The position numbers and the translations under genes are program-made. Below the pieces are notes generated by a model, which saw nothing but the letters and a program-made list of their open reading frames with translations, made no database searches and had not been told where the DNA came from. DNA of 64,000 nt from Mycosarcoma maydis. Taxonomy: Eukaryota > Basidiomycota > Ustilaginomycetes > Ustilaginales. The DNA is taken from contig NC_026480.1 in assembly GCF_000328475.2 (NCBI RefSeq), forward strand, positions 930,001 through 994,000, in the 5' to 3' direction. Positions 30,101-37,185 of this stretch are shown piece after piece (within the stretch, counting starts at the first letter, position 1; each line of letters begins with the position of its first letter).

Positions 30101-31732
30101 AATGTCGGAACAGATACTGGATGTGAGGTTGACACGCTTGTCTGTCAGTTCACTCCAGGCGCCCTGCTTTGTCCCAAGACCACGACTGGCGAGCGGAGTG
30201 AGCAGAAGGCAGCTGAAGACCGAGACCATTGAAGCCAAGAAGACGAGACCGAGCTGGGTGTAGAGCATGTAGACTCCGATAGCGATGGTGATAACACCGC
30301 TCCAGAGATCGTGAACAACAGTGATGGCCTTGACGACACGCTCGCTATCGACACTCATGAGGTTGGCAGCTTTGCCACCGCCACTAGTTCGTGCGGTCCG
30401 AATATGCAAGTTCAAGCCTTTGCGATAGATGGATTCGACATAGGCGCCCCTGATTTTGCACATGAGCTGCGAACTGGCATGCCAATATTGCCCAGTGGCG
30501 AACGTTTGACCGAGGTAGACAAAGGCGTAGGCGCCCACAAGACCCCAGCCATATGCTACCGGCTGGGTGGCGGCACTTTCGCCTTTCGCGGCGTCAGAGT
30601 AGGACTGGACGAAAGCAAGCGTGGTGGAAACCAGCAGAGGCTGTGCAAGCTCTGCAGCGGTGAGCAAGAGCTTCCAAGGGACAGGAAGGAGAGCAGCGAG
30701 AGGAAAAGCGCGAAGCGTGGCCCACAACAGACCACGGTTGGCATTTGCTTTTGGGAACGACCTGCCGTTGTAAAGCAGCGCATGTTCAGGGGACAGTACT
30801 GAGCGAGTTTTTTGTTTCGAAGTATGTTTTTCCAGAGGATACGCCTCAATGGCGGAGCGCGAGGTACTGTGTTTGAGGTCCAGGCTAGCGCTTTCACTAG
30901 GCTCTTCAGAAACGGTACGGCCATGTGCCAAATCGAATGGGACGTTGGACCAGCTAGCAATAAAGCTTTTAGCGAGAGAGCGACCATAAAATTCTGGTTT
31001 GAGCGAGTCGAGATCGTCCATCTCAAGCGGTTTGTGGAAGCCATTCCACAGAAGAGGAAAGACCCAGATGAACAAGAGGCGCGAGAAAAAGCTTGCACGT
31101 GACTCGTGCGTCGAGTTGAGGTCGATGTCGCGAATACCCTTTGCGTTCTCGACGGTGAGCATCAAAGCCTTACAGGCAAATGTCGTGATGTATACGGGAA
31201 AGAAAGAAGAGTGATGTATGGCTGGAATCGCGTTGAAGGTGCGAATGCGACAGGCATCGAAGAGCAAGGTCAGGAGGAGCCAGAGAGGGAGCACCATGTT
31301 ACCACCGCGTGTCTTTCTTCGTTCAGCAACCGAAAGCGGGATGGCAAGCAGCGCCACAATAAAAGGCAGCACCACACTGGACATTCCCGTGCTGTCGCCC
31401 AACGCATGGCGCAGCGGTTGCGACGTAGGCACAGATAGTATGGCGATGAGCACAAGGCTGAGGAGAGAATTGGAGACATAGAAGAATGTGCCGAAGAGAC
31501 TGATGGCATCTGGATGAGGAGTACATGATACTAAAAGGGATAAACGGGGCTGTGCCGTAGAGGTGAGGATGCCGGGCTTGTTGCAAACATGCACTAGTCT
31601 AGCGGCGATGAGCAAGATGGCGATGCTGGAAGGCAGGACGACAAGGATGAGGTTGGAAAAGGTGACAGTGAAGTCGAAAAAGCGACAGTCGGAGACTGGA
31701 GTGAAGACGGCGTCATTGCATACAGCCACCAT
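27146..31732 (-). CDS. Full-length ABCC (MRP-type) ABC transporter
   Basis: The ATG at 31732 gives 1528 residues, normal for an MRP/Ycf1-type transporter. The order is an N-terminal TMD0 with about five spans, TMD1, NBD1, TMD2, NBD2. NBD1 has Walker A GRLGQGKST near residue 721, signature LSGGQRQRVAVARAVY near 812 and Walker B VFLFDDITSALD, where D replaces the catalytic Glu, as is normal in ABCC proteins. NBD2 has Walker A GRSGSGKST near residue 1324, a variant signature ISSGQKQLLSLARALL and Walker B SILVLDEATSAMD with the Glu present. The ATPase is therefore asymmetric. Family members export glutathione conjugates or other organic anions at the vacuole or plasma membrane. It has one exon. 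Confidence 0.94.
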   Translation of the reverse strand: MVAVCNDAVFTPVSDCRFFDFTVTFSNLILVVLPSSIAILLIAARLVHVCNKPGILTSTAQPRLSLLVSCTPHPDAISLFGTFFYVSNSLLSLVLIAILSVPTSQPLRHALGDSTGMSSVVLPFIVALLAIPLSVAERRKTRGGNMVLPLWLLLTLLFDACRIRTFNAIPAIHHSSFFPVYITTFACKALMLTVENAKGIRDIDLNSTHESRASFFSRLLFIWVFPLLWNGFHKPLEMDDLDSLKPEFYGRSLAKSFIASWSNVPFDLAHGRTVSEEPSESASLDLKHSTSRSAIEAYPLEKHTSKQKTRSVLSPEHALLYNGRSFPKANANRGLLWATLRAFPLAALLPVPWKLLLTAAELAQPLLVSTTLAFVQSYSDAAKGESAATQPVAYGWGLVGAYAFVYLGQTFATGQYWHASSQLMCKIRGAYVESIYRKGLNLHIRTARTSGGGKAANLMSVDSERVVKAITVVHDLWSGVITIAIGVYMLYTQLGLVFLASMVSVFSCLLLTPLASRGLGTKQGAWSELTDKRVNLTSSICSDIRGVKFSAYEDLLAAKVQKLRAEELVRRSGLMKQLTGVVVFTNCTGELLGLSTFVTLIMVDKLSGSNRFDLNTVFTTLTIFGILQSPLLNIGQQYSFLLQARASMIRIEAFLNGQDKPDIQDAVDQGLASQAAHASTGATTHGHAATFVNADLGWSQEVVLANVNLKIPAGALTMICGRLGQGKSTLLQAILGESDLIKGTQQLPLLADRVAYVSQDVWLQENRSIRENIIFATGEYDEERYVTALRTCALTEDIDGLQGGDATPASALSGGQRQRVAVARAVYSDAEVFLFDDITSALDAETAAHMWRSLMGPSGVLQGKTVVMATNAVHLLHHAQLIVRIDGGKIAEQGRYEELSMKGKDAISRASLDSQRATPLTDQTRNKPVKNAVPEKTETVMTGAVGWRVYANWFKAAGLGKVSIFVVLCVAGSGASLAPSYYLQAWAEAQQRHRFRDWGGWLAGYACLIPLNPIFLAVGFWMFQTSCAESAGNRLHAAQLKGVLSAPLSFFSKWSPGQIINRFSQDLFNIDQTFTQALVNAAYITFSVVGALVTMVIPAPYLSVLAVGLIALSWALQRLYIPSSRQLRRLEMSCKSPLYSLFSETSSPSGLATVRGLKREASLLELNTRSLDLSQTPYYHLFAVRRWLQTWLLMLTTIINVVLVLIVVAMRHSSQAGLLGVALVQATQIGELLNHTVISYTEVEIAGVALERVREFSELEPEADAAVFTSQKNKQDDNATIEPAAIQGDIEFDRVTVSYSAELEPAVKELSFNLAAGKRLGLVGRSGSGKSTTLLALFRMIEMRSGTIRIDGQSISTIPARQLRSQMTIVPQNPLVLAATIRENLDPEGICTEAELWDALHKCHLGEFVKKQENKLDEMLLTGESFISSGQKQLLSLARALLRKRSILVLDEATSAMDVDTDAAVQSVLAKHFANTTVIAVAHRIATVIDFDQIICMSAGRAIELGSPGELLKQRGEFWALAAEQKCV

Positions 31733-32182
31733 GTTCCACAGCAAGGGCTTGAGATGCCTTATCTCTCGTGAAGGGTGGAGATGGTGTAACTGCGACGCGA
31801 CGAAGATGTTTGTTGGAAATGAATGATGTCGAGGAGAAAAGACGGAGCAAAGATGGGGAGGAGATAGGGGGAAGTGAGATGGAAAGCTAGCTTTCGGGGA
31901 TCAGCTTTTGAGCGCCTCTTGCAAGGTGGAAGGTGGCCGAGGTGCAAACCAAAGCTGAGTCGTATCGACACTCGTGAATGGACCATCGTGAATGTGTGCG
32001 AGCGTGTGCGGAGAAGAGGGGGACCTGAACGAGACAGGTTGTGCCTAGCAGCAGTCATGTAGTGTTATCTGCAACACCGAATCCGCTCCAACGGAAAGTA
32101 ACACTTTTTACATACCGCTCGTGGCCGCACGAGCGAGGAAATGTGCAGTAAAGCTCGCTCAGCGATCCGTCAACGCCGACGG

Positions 32183-32208
32183 CAATCGTGAATCACAATC
32201 GTGAATCC
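32183..32208. repeat. GANTC heptamer array
   Basis: Two copies of AATCGTGAATC are separated by a CAC linker. Confidence 0.7.
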
Positions 32209-32457
32209 TGAAAAAGAAGCACAGCAGCCTCTATGGTGGTCGCGTGCGCTCGACAATAAAAAAAGCCGACATGAGGCCAAGATACACGATAACTTGACGT
32301 ACTGTATGTCGCTGTGCCTAGATGAGGCGCACGTCTCCGTCGTCCTTGAAAGAGCTCGGTAGAAGAGCCTTGCTATGGCACGGCCAACACGAGTTTAGTA
32401 GTTACGCGTATCATTCGTGATTGAGCAAACCCTTGTGTGACAGCTCTCTCTGAATTT

Positions 32458-32536
32458 ACGACTCACGACTGGATTTCATTCGTGATTCATATTTATCAAC
32501 ATTCACGATTATTATCATTCACGATTCGTGATTCTG
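32458..32536. repeat. GANTC heptamer cluster, mixed orientation
   Basis: At least six units lie within 79 bp: one GACTCACGACT form, then ATTCGTGATTC, ATTCACGATT, and finally ATTCACGATTCGTGATTC. Both orientations and three central bases (A, T, C) occur. Confidence 0.75.
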
Positions 32537-33009
32537 TGAACCGTGGTTCTGGCCCGATATACAGTATTTCTTGGTTGCAGAGTGTGAGCGGAACGATGTC
32601 TTCCGCAACTGCGACGTTAATGCATTCCGCCACAAATTGCAAAAGCTGACCTGTTCGACAAGATTCTGTACAGTGGTCGCTTGAACGGAACTGACGCCTT
32701 GACTTGCAGCTGCCTGCATTTTCTCGTCCGTTCATGTCCGTGGACCACAACCTCGTCGCCGCGTGTCATGTGCCACCAAGCACACAAAAGAAGCCGCCGT
32801 TCCGCAAAAGCTCCACCGCCTTTTCATGTCACATGCAATCTTGACTTTCTTTGCCACGCTCTTCTATCAAGTTCATCACGAATTGATGTAAACACATACG
32901 ATCAAAGATGGGCAAAGATGAAAGCGAAAGACGAGCATACAAGTAGAACCAGATTAGAATACAGCAAAAAATGTTCGTCGAGGGTGGAATCCAATCCAAG
33001 TCAAAAGAC

Positions 33010-34122
33010 TCAGTGATAGCCGTAGCCTAAGCTCGGCAGCTGGGGTGGGTGACCACTGCCACGTCCTGCGCTCAGCTGGTGATTGATGGTACTGTACGGG
33101 TCCACCGGGTAGCCACCGGGTGCACCCAAGCCGTACGCATTGTAATCATACGATGGTCTGCTGTATCCTGGAGCTGCAGCCCGCACATCAGCGAACGGAT
33201 CGGGATTGTAGGGAGAATCCATACCGTACTTGGCTTGGATGTCTGCCAATGGGTCGCCTCCTCGTCGGTCGTAGGAAGTCATTTGTGGCGCTTCCCTGCC
33301 CCCGTACGCCGCTGGCTCTACTCCGTACCGCCCATCGCCACCATCGCCGTACCTTGCCGTCTTGTTCGCTTCATCAAAGGTATCTTGTTCGTCAAAGTCA
33401 TCTACGGGCTCGAAAGCCGAATCGTCTCTCGGGTGCACGAAAGGTGGAATGCGAGGTCCATTCTTGCGTTCCAGCCTCCATTGACGCAGGAAAAGCAACA
33501 AAGAAAGGAACCACGCCGCCCAGAGGAACCAACAAAAGGCGGCCTCAGCACGCTTGGTGCGACACCAGCCGCCCAGCTGCTTGACAAATTCGGCACGATC
33601 TTTTCCGCCCGCATGAGGATCTTTCGTGGGGTCTTTGCATCCGGAAGAGGTGAAAGCCGAAATGGTCTGTGTCATGGCGAGGATGAGTAGCAGAAAGCCA
33701 AAGATGCTGCTGCTGACCAGAGCCACGCGTGTTTCGGAAAGGGCGCGCGTGAAGTTCTTCATGGTTTTGTAGCCTGAGTGTTCGTAGATGATGGGTACAA
33801 CGAGAAAGATGCTGGATGCTAGCAAGCTGCCTGCCGTAAGGAAGAGCAATAAACCGGTAAGACCAGATGGGCTGTCCACCCACTTTGCCTGGAATGTTGC
33901 CATGTACACCGCGATGAGCAGTGCGACAAGAGCGAAGAAGACTTGCGCTGCACGCAGTATCATATTGATTCTTGCTACCCGCTCGTCTTGTGGATGTACT
34001 ACCGTTGCTTGAGCTGACATGTTGCCGACTCCTTGGCCGTAAACGCCGCCAGGATTCGGCTGGTCTGCACCGTCCGAGCCTAGTTTTCCCCACACTTTCT
34101 TCAACGATAAAAAGTCGGGCAT
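33010..34122 (-). CDS. Four-span membrane protein, MARVEL-like, with Tyr/Gly/Pro-rich tail
   Basis: This gene encodes 370 residues from the ATG at 34122. Four hydrophobic segments lie at about residues 57-77, 88-111, 134-158 and 198-218, with a short Cys-containing loop between the third and fourth (SGCKDPTKDPHAGG...GWCRTKR). This topology fits MARVEL-domain or tetraspan proteins of the fungal plasma membrane. The cytosolic tail (220-370) is rich in Tyr, Gly, Pro and Asp with repeated SYD/YGA-like motifs, and could bind adaptors. Similar fungal proteins lie in eisosome or secretory membranes, but I cannot assign this one to a named family. Confidence 0.8.
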   Translation of the reverse strand: MPDFLSLKKVWGKLGSDGADQPNPGGVYGQGVGNMSAQATVVHPQDERVARINMILRAAQVFFALVALLIAVYMATFQAKWVDSPSGLTGLLLFLTAGSLLASSIFLVVPIIYEHSGYKTMKNFTRALSETRVALVSSSIFGFLLLILAMTQTISAFTSSGCKDPTKDPHAGGKDRAEFVKQLGGWCRTKRAEAAFCWFLWAAWFLSLLLFLRQWRLERKNGPRIPPFVHPRDDSAFEPVDDFDEQDTFDEANKTARYGDGGDGRYGVEPAAYGGREAPQMTSYDRRGGDPLADIQAKYGMDSPYNPDPFADVRAAAPGYSRPSYDYNAYGLGAPGGYPVDPYSTINHQLSAGRGSGHPPQLPSLGYGYH

Positions 34123-34864
34123 AGCGATGAATCTTCAAAAGCCTTCTCTGGGGCAAGTAGAGTGGTTCTGAACGGAAATGGCTCGTCGGATGTCGCTGGA
34201 TCTCTGGAACCTGTCCTGGCCGTCGTTCTCGTGTGAAATTCCGGTATGGTCTTCACTAACCAGTTACGAAATAAATGTCGAAGCTTTGGTTGCTCTGAAA
34301 TAGGTCGTATATTGTCGTAAGTAGAGTGATAGTGCGATAGGTATGATGTACGTGGATGATGATGATGGTGATGATGTGTAGTGCAGCGCCGCCAGAGCAC
34401 GTTGAAACTCATGCACTTTGCTGCAGCAGTTGCATTTCGAGTCCAACACCCACACGAGCCGTGCACAGCCCAAGCAAAGAAAGACGCAGCGATGCGTGGT
34501 TGCTTGAAAAAGGGGGTTTGAACCCCTCTCAGTCGAAAATTAGATGTTGATCAAGTTATTGACCCTTGACGCGACCACTCTATCTTTTTGGCTCTCCTTT
34601 CTGGTTGCCTCACGCACGAAGCCATCTTATGTCAACAGTGCGAGTTTTGCCTGTCACGTGTCGTATGAACGAACAACAAATCGGCCTTGTTAGGCTGCAC
34701 TTTGTTACAGTTTAAAGTTTAGGGGGCGGGTCCCTAACCACCGACTTCCGATCAACAAGAGATTTTGTCTGACCACATTCGAGATTCACGATTCGTATGC
34801 TCGAAGCTGTACTTGGTGGCAATCTTCACTATAGACAGTGCAGGGTCGACACTGAGCAACGATT
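34123..34864. other. Divergent intergenic region, 742 bp
   Basis: This separates the four-span gene (minus) from CMC2 (plus). It holds a GAT-rich microsatellite (34354-34377), a B-box-like sequence on the minus strand near 34516-34534 that does not fold into a tRNA, and a heptamer unit near 34785. I see no gene. Confidence 0.5.
34354..34377 (+). repeat. (GAT)n microsatellite
   Basis: This imperfect GAT tract lies about 240 bp upstream of the four-span gene start and reads (ATC)n on that gene's strand. Confidence 0.8.
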
Positions 34865-35426
34865 ATGCATCCGGTATGTGCAAGCCATTCTCAATCTCGA
34901 GCGACCACGCGCAAAGTATGGACCAAGCGATGTAGAACGCTTTGCTGACTGTGGCGCTCCTACTCGTTATGGCCTTGGTGCTTCGTCTCATTACAACGAC
35001 AGCATCTGGTAGGTGAGAGCAAGCTGCAGCGTACGTATCTCGATACCGCCAAATGACATCGGTGCCTCGATTCCAACGTAAGCTGACCTCCTGACTGCTG
35101 GTTTTTAACGACGTGCAGATTGTGCACACCTCATCCAAGCGCTTAACGAGTGCCATTCCAAAGGTGTCTGGCACAAGATCACGGGAGGCTGCAACGGTAT
35201 CAAGCATGATCTCAACATGTGTCTTCGTCAAGAGGTGAGCCTTTATGCTAAATTGACCAGTCTCCCTCGTATGCTCCTTCGCTGACTGACACGAGCGTTT
35301 GCCGTCTTTTGTCCTTTCCTCGCACACTCGTAGCGCGTAGAACGCACAGCAAATCATGTAAAGGAATCCAGGGAGAGCCGCAAAAGGACCGAGCAAATAT
35401 GGAAGCAGATTGAGCAAGAATCATAG
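34865..35426 (+). CDS. CMC2: CMC2-like twin CX9C mitochondrial assembly protein, four exons
   Basis: Four exons assemble a 75-residue protein: 34865-34873 (9 nt), 35003-35012 (10 nt), 35119-35234 and 35334-35426. All three introns (129, 106 and 99 nt) have GT...AG ends (GTATGT, GTGAGA, GTGAGC donors). The protein starts MHPHLVDCAHLIQ, matching the invariant MHP start of Cmc2. It has two CX9C motifs: C8 to C18 (CAHLIQALNEC) and C31 to C41 (CNGIKHDLNMC). The twin CX9C fold is oxidised by Mia40 in the mitochondrial intermembrane space; Cmc2 supports cytochrome c oxidase assembly. The Lys/Arg/Glu-rich C-terminus is also typical. The first two exons are inferred from splice consensus and the MHP start and are less certain than the last two. 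Confidence 0.85.
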
Positions 35427-35769
35427 CTATTCAAGACCTCGCATCAACTCGAAAAGGCAGTCGTAACGCCTCCCGGCTTACATTGTATTATATCACATCT
35501 TCAATTGTATATGCATCCAACGCACCCCGCTCCGTTGTCGACCCTATCCTCTTCCTTTGGTTGAACTACTTGGTGGCTACGACTCCCGCATGACACTTCA
35601 GCAATCGACGACAACGTTTCACAGCCTATACCCACCAACACTGGGCGTCAACAAGCTAAGGATATATGAGCTTCTATTTGCGTGTATAAAGATAATCAGC
35701 TCGAAGGGTGGAACGCGAGAAAGCAACAACGAACGAGACAGCATATCAAACTCCAGGATGGAAGCTCAT
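35427..35769. other. Convergent intergenic region, 343 bp
   Basis: This lies between the 3' ends of CMC2 and the DUF2237 gene. It is AT-rich near 35480-35520 (TTATATCAC, TTGTATATGC), likely polyadenylation signals for CMC2. I see nothing else. Confidence 0.5.
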
Positions 35770-36536
35770 CTAACGGATTGGACCGCCCAAAGCGGGATCC
35801 TGGGCGGCCGACCTTCCACCTGCGTCATCTAGGGCGAAGCCTTTAAGGTCTTCCAGCGACACCACGTCAAGCGCACGCTGGTGCGTTGCCTCGAGTTTGA
35901 CCTTGGGCACGCCTTCCTTGGGCAACTCACCCCGTCTGTAGGCGTCCAAGCTCTGTTTCCATCTCGAAACGCACAGACACCACGAACAGCCCTCGGACAG
36001 AATAGGGCGAAGATCGTTACCCTTGGACGCGGAGAATTCGAGCCATTTTCGTGAGACCACTGCTGCTACTGTGTGCGAACCGCCGTCGGCTGGTCCTGTG
36101 TTGCAGTACTGTTTAAGGAAAGGGAGGTGGTATGATAGCAAGATCAGATTGTTAGTGGTCAATCAAACGAATATCTGGGATGTTCGAATGCGATACCTAC
36201 GCCGTCTCTGTAAAATCCTGTCACAGGGTCGGTGCCACACTGTCCCAGTGGACGACCAAACACGTTGAGCGGACGATCCATCTTGAATGGATTATCGATC
36301 GACGAAGCCCAGCCTGAGCCAGCGCCACTGCCGTTGGAAGCGTAACTTGCGTTCCGAGACGTGATGCTGTTCACAGCCGGTTTTGCTGCTTTGTGATGCG
36401 TAAACCTTGAGGCACCTGCTTCCCAATTGCGACCAGAAGTAATTAGCAAGAGGCCCAAAATCGAGGTCAATGCCGGCGTGCTCGTGCGAGTAGGTCTGTA
36501 TCGTGTTGAAGATAAGAGGCCAAATGGCGGCGACAT
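35770..36536 (-). CDS. DUF2237 protein with presequence-like N-terminus, two exons
   Basis: Exon 1 is 36201-36536 and exon 2 is 35770-36108; the 92-nt intron has donor GTAGGT and acceptor AACAG. The 224-residue product contains a full DUF2237 domain: NVFGRPLGQCGTDPVTGFYR at the end of exon 1 joins YCNTGPADGGSHTVAAVV in exon 2, followed by EFSASKGNDL, SWCLCVSRWKQSLDAYRRG and EATHQRALDVVSLEDLKGFA. Conserved Cys residues are C in GQCGTD, YCNT and WCLC. This family is common in bacteria and fungi and has no assigned function. The ATG at 36536 adds about 90 residues rich in Ser, Thr and Arg with almost no acidic residues, which looks like a mitochondrial presequence. A later ATG (KMDRPLNVFG) would give the bare domain. 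Confidence 0.9.
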
Positions 36537-36826
36537 TAGTAAGACATCAGACAGTGGTTCGCAAGCAACAACGTGATAAGTGCAGGCTGTGCCAGGAGGA
36601 TCTGTGCACGCTCGTCTGCAAAATCGTTGCCGTATAGCAACATGACGTGCGTAGTGGTCTGCAGATGCAGTCCATGACCAGAGCAGCCTCAATTTGTCAC
36701 CTTCACATGACTAGTTGCAGGATCCTAAACGTCTCGAGCCAAGGCCAATCACGAATGATGAATTTAACGCAATTATGTGGAGGCAGATTGTGCACCAAAT
36801 AACATGTAACCTTAAAATGCACTTAT
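36537..36826. other. Intergenic region between DUF2237 gene and tRNA
   Basis: This is the putative promoter of the DUF2237 gene. It contains one heptamer unit near 36750 (AATCACGAATG). I see no gene. Confidence 0.45.
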
Positions 36827-36862
36827 TCTGCTGTATATAATAAACTCTGCTGTATATAATAA
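36827..36862 (+). promoter_or_regulatory. Duplicated 17-bp TATA element upstream of tRNA-Leu
   Basis: The 17-bp sequence TCTGCTGTATATAATAA occurs twice, at 36827-36843 and 36846-36862, with 2 bp between copies. The second TATATAAT is 31-38 bp before the tRNA 5' end, the position where an upstream TATA box directs TFIIIB in fission yeast and plants. Confidence 0.6.
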
Positions 36863-36890
36863 CCTTTTTCTTGCAACCAGAACAAGTTAA

Positions 36891-36980
36891 GGCAAGATGG
36901 CCGAGTGGTCTAAGGCGCTGTGTTCAGGATCTACATCTCATCGCAGTCTTCGGGCGTGGGTTCGAATCCCACTCTTGTCA
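36891..36980 (+). tRNA. tRNA-Leu(CAG) with 12-nt intron
   Basis: The cloverleaf folds fully. The acceptor stem pairs GGCAAGA with TCTTGTC (one G-U pair) and the discriminator base is A at 36980. The D arm is GCCGAGTGGTCTAAGGC and includes the A box. The anticodon stem pairs CTGTG (36918-36922) with CGCAG (36942-36946). The anticodon CAG is at 36925-36927, so it reads CUG codons as leucine. A 12-nt intron (36929-36940) follows position 37, the canonical site. The T arm is GTGGG-TTCGAAT-CCCAC and includes the B box. CCA is not encoded. Confidence 0.97.
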
Positions 36981-36987
36981 ACAGTTA

Positions 36988-36995
36988 TTTTTTTT
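36988..36995 (+). terminator. RNA polymerase III terminator (T8)
   Basis: A run of eight T residues begins 8 bp after the tRNA 3' end. Confidence 0.85.
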
Positions 36996-37185
36996 CAATG
37001 CCACTATTTATGGACGTTCTTTTTCAGCAAAATGGTTCTTCTCAAATTTAGGTAGTTATAGTCACAGAGTATAGCACTCATGACTGAGACTGGGCATTCA
37101 AGTACAGACAAATGACGATAGAGAATCACGAATGTAACTGCCACTCGAGAGAGAGAGTGGTTGCAACATGTATAGTTTGGTATAG

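Larger units (their letters stand above)
31733..33009. other. Intergenic region, 1.3 kb, with heptamer arrays
   Basis: This separates two minus-strand genes. I see no gene. Heptamer loci lie near 31972, at 32183-32208 and at 32458-32536, with a further unit near 32876. Confidence 0.55.

Noticed and set aside
34505..34600. tRNA-like B box (GGGGTTCAAACCCC) on the minus strand
   Set aside because: The T arm folds, but I could not find a matching 7-bp acceptor stem or a 7-nt anticodon loop with U33. At best it is a tRNA relic.
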